From Candidatus Avelusimicrobium ruminicola (lineage in GTDB: Bacteria > Elusimicrobiota > Elusimicrobia > Elusimicrobiales > Elusimicrobiaceae): a stretch of 7,676 bases of DNA. The notes beneath the pieces are model-generated. The model ran no database searches. It was not told the origin of the DNA and saw only the letters and a program-made list of their open reading frames with translations. The stretch is taken from the NCBI GenBank assembly GCA_900319885.1, contig ONQH01000029.1, forward strand, positions 11,959 through 19,634. The letters are read 5' to 3'. How positions within the stretch are numbered: the stretch's first letter is position 1; each line of letters starts with the position of its first letter. Of this stretch, positions 5,596-7,676 are shown in pieces. A program made the translations under genes and the position numbers.

Positions 5596-5638
5596 CGACA
5601 CCACACGTGTCGTACCCCTGTGCTATCCTATATATAAT
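5596..5638 (+). promoter_or_regulatory. Promoter/operator-like module, copy 3 (TPR gene)
   Basis: Plus-strand reading: CGACA (5596-5600), 7 nt, TGTCG (5608-5612), 11 nt, TATCCTATA (5624-5632), then 25 nt to the ATG at 5658. The palindrome extends to CGACAC/GTGTCG. A consensus TATAAT at 5633-5638 overlaps the end of the module and could be the actual -10. Copies 2 and 3 face away from each other in one 209-nt intergenic region, so the divergent units may be controlled together. Confidence 0.6.
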
Positions 5639-5657
5639 CTTAAAAAAGGAGCCTCTT

Positions 5658-6866
5658 ATGACACATACAAAAAACATCTCGCCCTTACCACACGTGGATA
5701 TTGCTCGGCCGATTCCCGCTTGGCTAGCGCATTATTCTCCCCTGCTGCAGCAAGCCCGTTGGTTTAGTAATAATGACCAGGACAGAGAAGCCCTGGCCCT
5801 AGCCCTGGCCGAATATAAGCACCACCCCTCTTTGGATGCATTGGAACAGGCCTTTGACAGTTATTTGGTACTGGAAGAATTTAAGCCGGCCAAAACCCTA
5901 TTAACAGAAATGAGAAAACTGGGAGCTACAAAAACCTTCGTGAATTTGCAAAAAGCCTCCTATTATTTAGCCCAAGAAAAATTTGCCCAGGCCAATAAAT
6001 GCCTATCTTATGCCCAGATGCATAAGAAAGAATTAGACAATAGACATCAGGCGTATTTGTATTTTACGCAAGGGATTACGTCCTTTCAATACAAACCACA
6101 AACCTTCCCTTTTACGCAAGCCTTACGTTATGATTATTTACTTATGCCCAGTGAACAAAGCATGTGCTATTTAATGCGGGGACTGATACGTTTAGAGAAA
6201 GAGGCTTATGAAGCCGCCTACCAGGATGCGCAAAATTCACTTCACGCACATTCTAAAAATGATGTAGCGCACTATCTGCGGGCGGTGGCGGGCTATTATT
6301 CCGGGCATTTAGCCTCTCTGGCACAAGACACAGAAATCGTACTAAAAAGCAAAGATCGGACAGTAAATAAATCCATGAAAAACACTATGCAAAAAATACA
6401 GAAATTATTGCCTAAAGAACCAGTTGTCATTGATAAGGATTTTATGAAAAATTTAAGTCACTGTTTCTTTGATGAAGTAGAGGACATGATTCATGTAGCA
6501 GAAGATTTGACAGAACGCGTTTCTGGTTGGACAGGGGCGCGCTTTGAAACTAAAATGACAACAAGCGTGCAAAAGAGCCTGGCCTTTGTACAGCAAACTC
6601 TATCGGTATTAAACCCGCCGGACTTGCCTGTCAAAATTCAAGCGGTGCGGGAGCAACTTCACGATCATATAGTAAAAAACTTTTCCCCCTTTTGTTTGAA
6701 ACTTAGTTCCTTTGATCCAACGTCCTCGTCATCCCAACTAAATCTGTGGCAAAAACAAGTATTGCAGATTTTGGAAAAATATGAAGATGCGTACAATAAA
6801 CTAATTGACCTGTTGGCTGTATTGATAGAGCAATATCATGTTCCTGTTTTTACCGTCAATCGCTAA
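5658..6866 (+). CDS. TPR-repeat protein, 402 aa
   Basis: The start chosen is ATG 5658 with AAGGAG at 5646-5651 (6-nt spacer). An upstream in-frame ATG at 5607 lies inside the palindrome of the promoter module and before the -10, so it is rejected. The protein is almost all helical. Residues about 40-215 hold TPR-like helix pairs with the usual small/aromatic positions (HPSLDALEQAFDSYLVLEEF, TFVNLQKASYYLAQEKFAQA, CYLMRGLIRLEKEAYEAAYQ, DVAHYLRAVAGYYSGHLA). Residues 275-402 are a separate helical region without repeats. There is no signal peptide, membrane segment or HTH. TPRs bind proteins, so this is probably a scaffold or a partner of a regulator. It is divergent from the HTH-TPR operon and shares its promoter-like module, so a functional link between the two TPR proteins is inferred. 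Confidence 0.8.
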   Translation: MTHTKNISPLPHVDIARPIPAWLAHYSPLLQQARWFSNNDQDREALALALAEYKHHPSLDALEQAFDSYLVLEEFKPAKTLLTEMRKLGATKTFVNLQKASYYLAQEKFAQANKCLSYAQMHKKELDNRHQAYLYFTQGITSFQYKPQTFPFTQALRYDYLLMPSEQSMCYLMRGLIRLEKEAYEAAYQDAQNSLHAHSKNDVAHYLRAVAGYYSGHLASLAQDTEIVLKSKDRTVNKSMKNTMQKIQKLLPKEPVVIDKDFMKNLSHCFFDEVEDMIHVAEDLTERVSGWTGARFETKMTTSVQKSLAFVQQTLSVLNPPDLPVKIQAVREQLHDHIVKNFSPFCLKLSSFDPTSSSSQLNLWQKQVLQILEKYEDAYNKLIDLLAVLIEQYHVPVFTVNR

Positions 6867-6875
6867 AATTGCAAT

Positions 6876-6910
6876 CCCCCGAGCCATGGCGGGGGAATAG
6901 TTTTATCTTA
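6876..6910 (+). terminator. Terminator after the TPR gene
   Basis: CCCCCG (6876-6881) pairs with CGGGGG (6890-6895) over an 8-nt loop, 9 nt after the TAA. An AATAGTTTTATCTT tail follows. The T-tract is interrupted, so efficiency may be moderate, but position and GC-rich stem fit well. Confidence 0.65.
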
Positions 6911-6934
6911 AACCGGTTAAAATCTCTTGTTGTA

Positions 6935-6963
6935 TTGGCACGAGGAAGGAAATAGAATATAAT
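6935..6963 (+). promoter_or_regulatory. Sigma70 promoter predicting a leaderless mRNA
   Basis: TTGGCA (6935-6940) and TATAAT (6958-6963) are separated by exactly 17 nt. Transcription is expected about 7 nt after the -10, at or next to the A of the ATG at 6970. The only purine-rich block, AGGAAGGA at about 6942-6949, is 20 nt from the ATG and lies inside the spacer, so it would not be in the mRNA. The regulator would then be translated from a leaderless transcript. Confidence 0.7.
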
Positions 6964-6969
6964 AAACTT

Positions 6970-7659
6970 ATGATTAAATCCGCTACGTTACATAAATTTA
7001 CCCGCATTTTGTATCTGCTTAACAAGTTAGATAAAGGCCGCATTACGCTTACGCAAGAGGCCAAAGAACTTGGTTTTTCCGCGCGCACCTTACAGCGCGA
7101 CTTGCACGAAATAGAACGCGCCGGATTCCCGTTAGCGGAAATTGCCGCCGGAAGATATGGATTTGCGGAAGGATTTTCTCTAAACAAGATGCCGCTCTCC
7201 GCGCGCGATAAAGCCCTTCTTACCCTGGCAGGGCAATTGGCTGAGTCGCTGGGGCCCAACTGGCACGCCAGTTTTAAGCGCCTTAGCGAGCACACCGTAC
7301 GTCCCCCACAATCCAACGTGTATTTTATTAAAATGCCGCGCATGTGGCACAGCATTTCCCCGGCTATTTTAGAAAAGCTGGAACAAGCCATCCTCAAACA
7401 TCAATATATAGATATTATTCGTGTAATAAAACCTAAAGCATTTGTATTTGAGAATGTTCCTGGTCTGCTGACTGCTTGCCCAGGCGATAAACCTGTACGT
7501 GAACGCATATATGAAGCGTTTGACAAAATTGGCTATGAGATTCCTTTTACTCGTGAGTTCTATCGTTATACTCCGCTGAAACCAAGCAGTGAGATATTCC
7601 AACTACTAAAGGAACTGGAGCTGAAAGAAACTGAAATGATGGAGAGTCTTTTGCATTAA
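6970..7659 (+). CDS. Chimeric ORF: HTH-WYL regulator N-terminus joined to C5-methyltransferase fragment
   Basis: A 229-residue ORF. Residues 1-52 are a winged HTH (FTRILYLLNKLDKGRITLTQ, recognition helix SARTLQRDLHEIERAG). Residues 70-110 are the linker typical of HTH-WYL proteins. Residues 130-149 (SPAILEKLEQAILKHQYIDI) are the first helix and strand of a WYL domain. At about residue 148 the text changes: IRVIKPKAFVFENVPGLL is the ENV motif region of C5-cytosine methyltransferases (E161, N162, V163), followed by RIYEAFDKIGYEI. The rest of the WYL domain is missing, so ligand sensing and oligomerisation should be lost; the methyltransferase piece lacks the cofactor and Pro-Cys motifs, so it cannot methylate. 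Composition also shifts from GC-rich to AT-richer at the join. Either a recombined gene remnant, a DNA-binding-only regulator, or a metagenome assembly join. Confidence 0.75.
   Translation: MIKSATLHKFTRILYLLNKLDKGRITLTQEAKELGFSARTLQRDLHEIERAGFPLAEIAAGRYGFAEGFSLNKMPLSARDKALLTLAGQLAESLGPNWHASFKRLSEHTVRPPQSNVYFIKMPRMWHSISPAILEKLEQAILKHQYIDIIRVIKPKAFVFENVPGLLTACPGDKPVRERIYEAFDKIGYEIPFTREFYRYTPLKPSSEIFQLLKELELKETEMMESLLH
7411..7659 (+). pseudogene. C5-cytosine DNA methyltransferase fragment (motif IV region)
   Basis: The part of the chimeric ORF from about residue 148 on. KPKAFVFENVPGLL is the conserved stretch around the catalytic-site ENV of Dcm/Dnmt-type enzymes, and the spacing to the helix ending in GYEI is usual for them. 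The expected GVPQxRxR segment after it is not seen. Instead comes FYRYTPLKPSSEIFQLLKEL and a short acidic helix to the stop. Full enzymes are 300-450 aa, so about 80 residues is a remnant. The upstream motifs (cofactor loop, PCQ) are absent from the window. Confidence 0.7.
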
Positions 7660-7676
7660 ACTAAATAATATGGTAA

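Noticed and set aside
5607..5657. 17-residue extension of the TPR protein to an ATG-like start at 5607
   Set aside because: It lies within the palindrome and upstream of the -10 elements, so it would not be transcribed from the evident promoter; AAGGAG precedes 5658 instead.
119..6992. 13-nt direct repeat CCGCTACGTTACA at 119-131 and 6980-6992 as possible att sites
   Set aside because: A match this long is close to chance expectation for a 7.7-kb window, both copies are inside coding sequence (an ATLH peptide), and no integrase is present.
6903..7602. Minus-strand open frames opposite the chimeric gene
   Set aside because: No recognisable protein features or initiation signals; the plus frame has clear HTH, WYL and methyltransferase motifs.
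1..7676. CRISPR array, because of the Cas4-like domain
   Set aside because: No regularly spaced repeats and no other cas gene; DUF2779 proteins carry this domain outside CRISPR systems.

Overview
The window is bacterial: compact genes, clear AGGAG-type ribosome binding sites, sigma70-like promoters, hairpin terminators and the standard stop codons. Codon use and composition (mixed A/T- and G/C-ending codons, moderately low GC) and the HTH/WYL and DUF2779 families fit a host-associated anaerobe. Elusimicrobiota is my low-confidence guess, and nothing here proves a phylum. There are no rRNA, tRNA, CRISPR or transposase genes.

Layout. (1) 1-1991, plus strand: the C-terminal end of a WYL-domain transcription regulator, overlapping by ATGA a PD-(D/E)XK nuclease-family gene. 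A 20-codon ORF in the next ATGA overlap follows, then a separately promoted 193-aa protein, and a two-sided hairpin terminator. From the regulator's stop codon to about 1990 the DNA is conspicuously AT-rich, so this looks like an acquired accessory cassette. (2) 2060-2335, minus strand: three tandem micro-ORFs (28, 21 and 25 codons), each with its own ribosome binding site and each encoding a single hydrophobic segment. (3) 2424-5448, minus strand: a four-gene operon encoding a 37-aa zinc ribbon, a 102-aa unknown, a 488-aa fusion of a Cas4/RecB-like iron-sulfur nuclease with a DUF2779 DEDD exonuclease-like domain, and an HTH-TPR protein that looks like a WYL regulator whose sensor was replaced by TPRs. 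(4) 5658-6866, plus strand and divergent: a 402-aa TPR protein, then a terminator. (5) 6970-7659, plus strand: a gene that begins as an HTH-WYL regulator and switches in mid-WYL-domain to a fragment of a C5-cytosine DNA methyltransferase.

The most notable unlisted structure is a promoter/operator-like module found three times: an imperfect palindrome yGACA-N6/7-TGTCG, then exactly 11 nt, then TATCyTAwA, 23-31 nt before an ORF start. It precedes the micro-peptide operon, the zinc ribbon/nuclease operon and the TPR gene, which suggests one co-regulated set. The nuclease genes, WYL-type regulators and methyltransferase fragment make this a plausible defence or DNA-metabolism neighbourhood. That role is inference. 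What is seen is the domain content and gene order.
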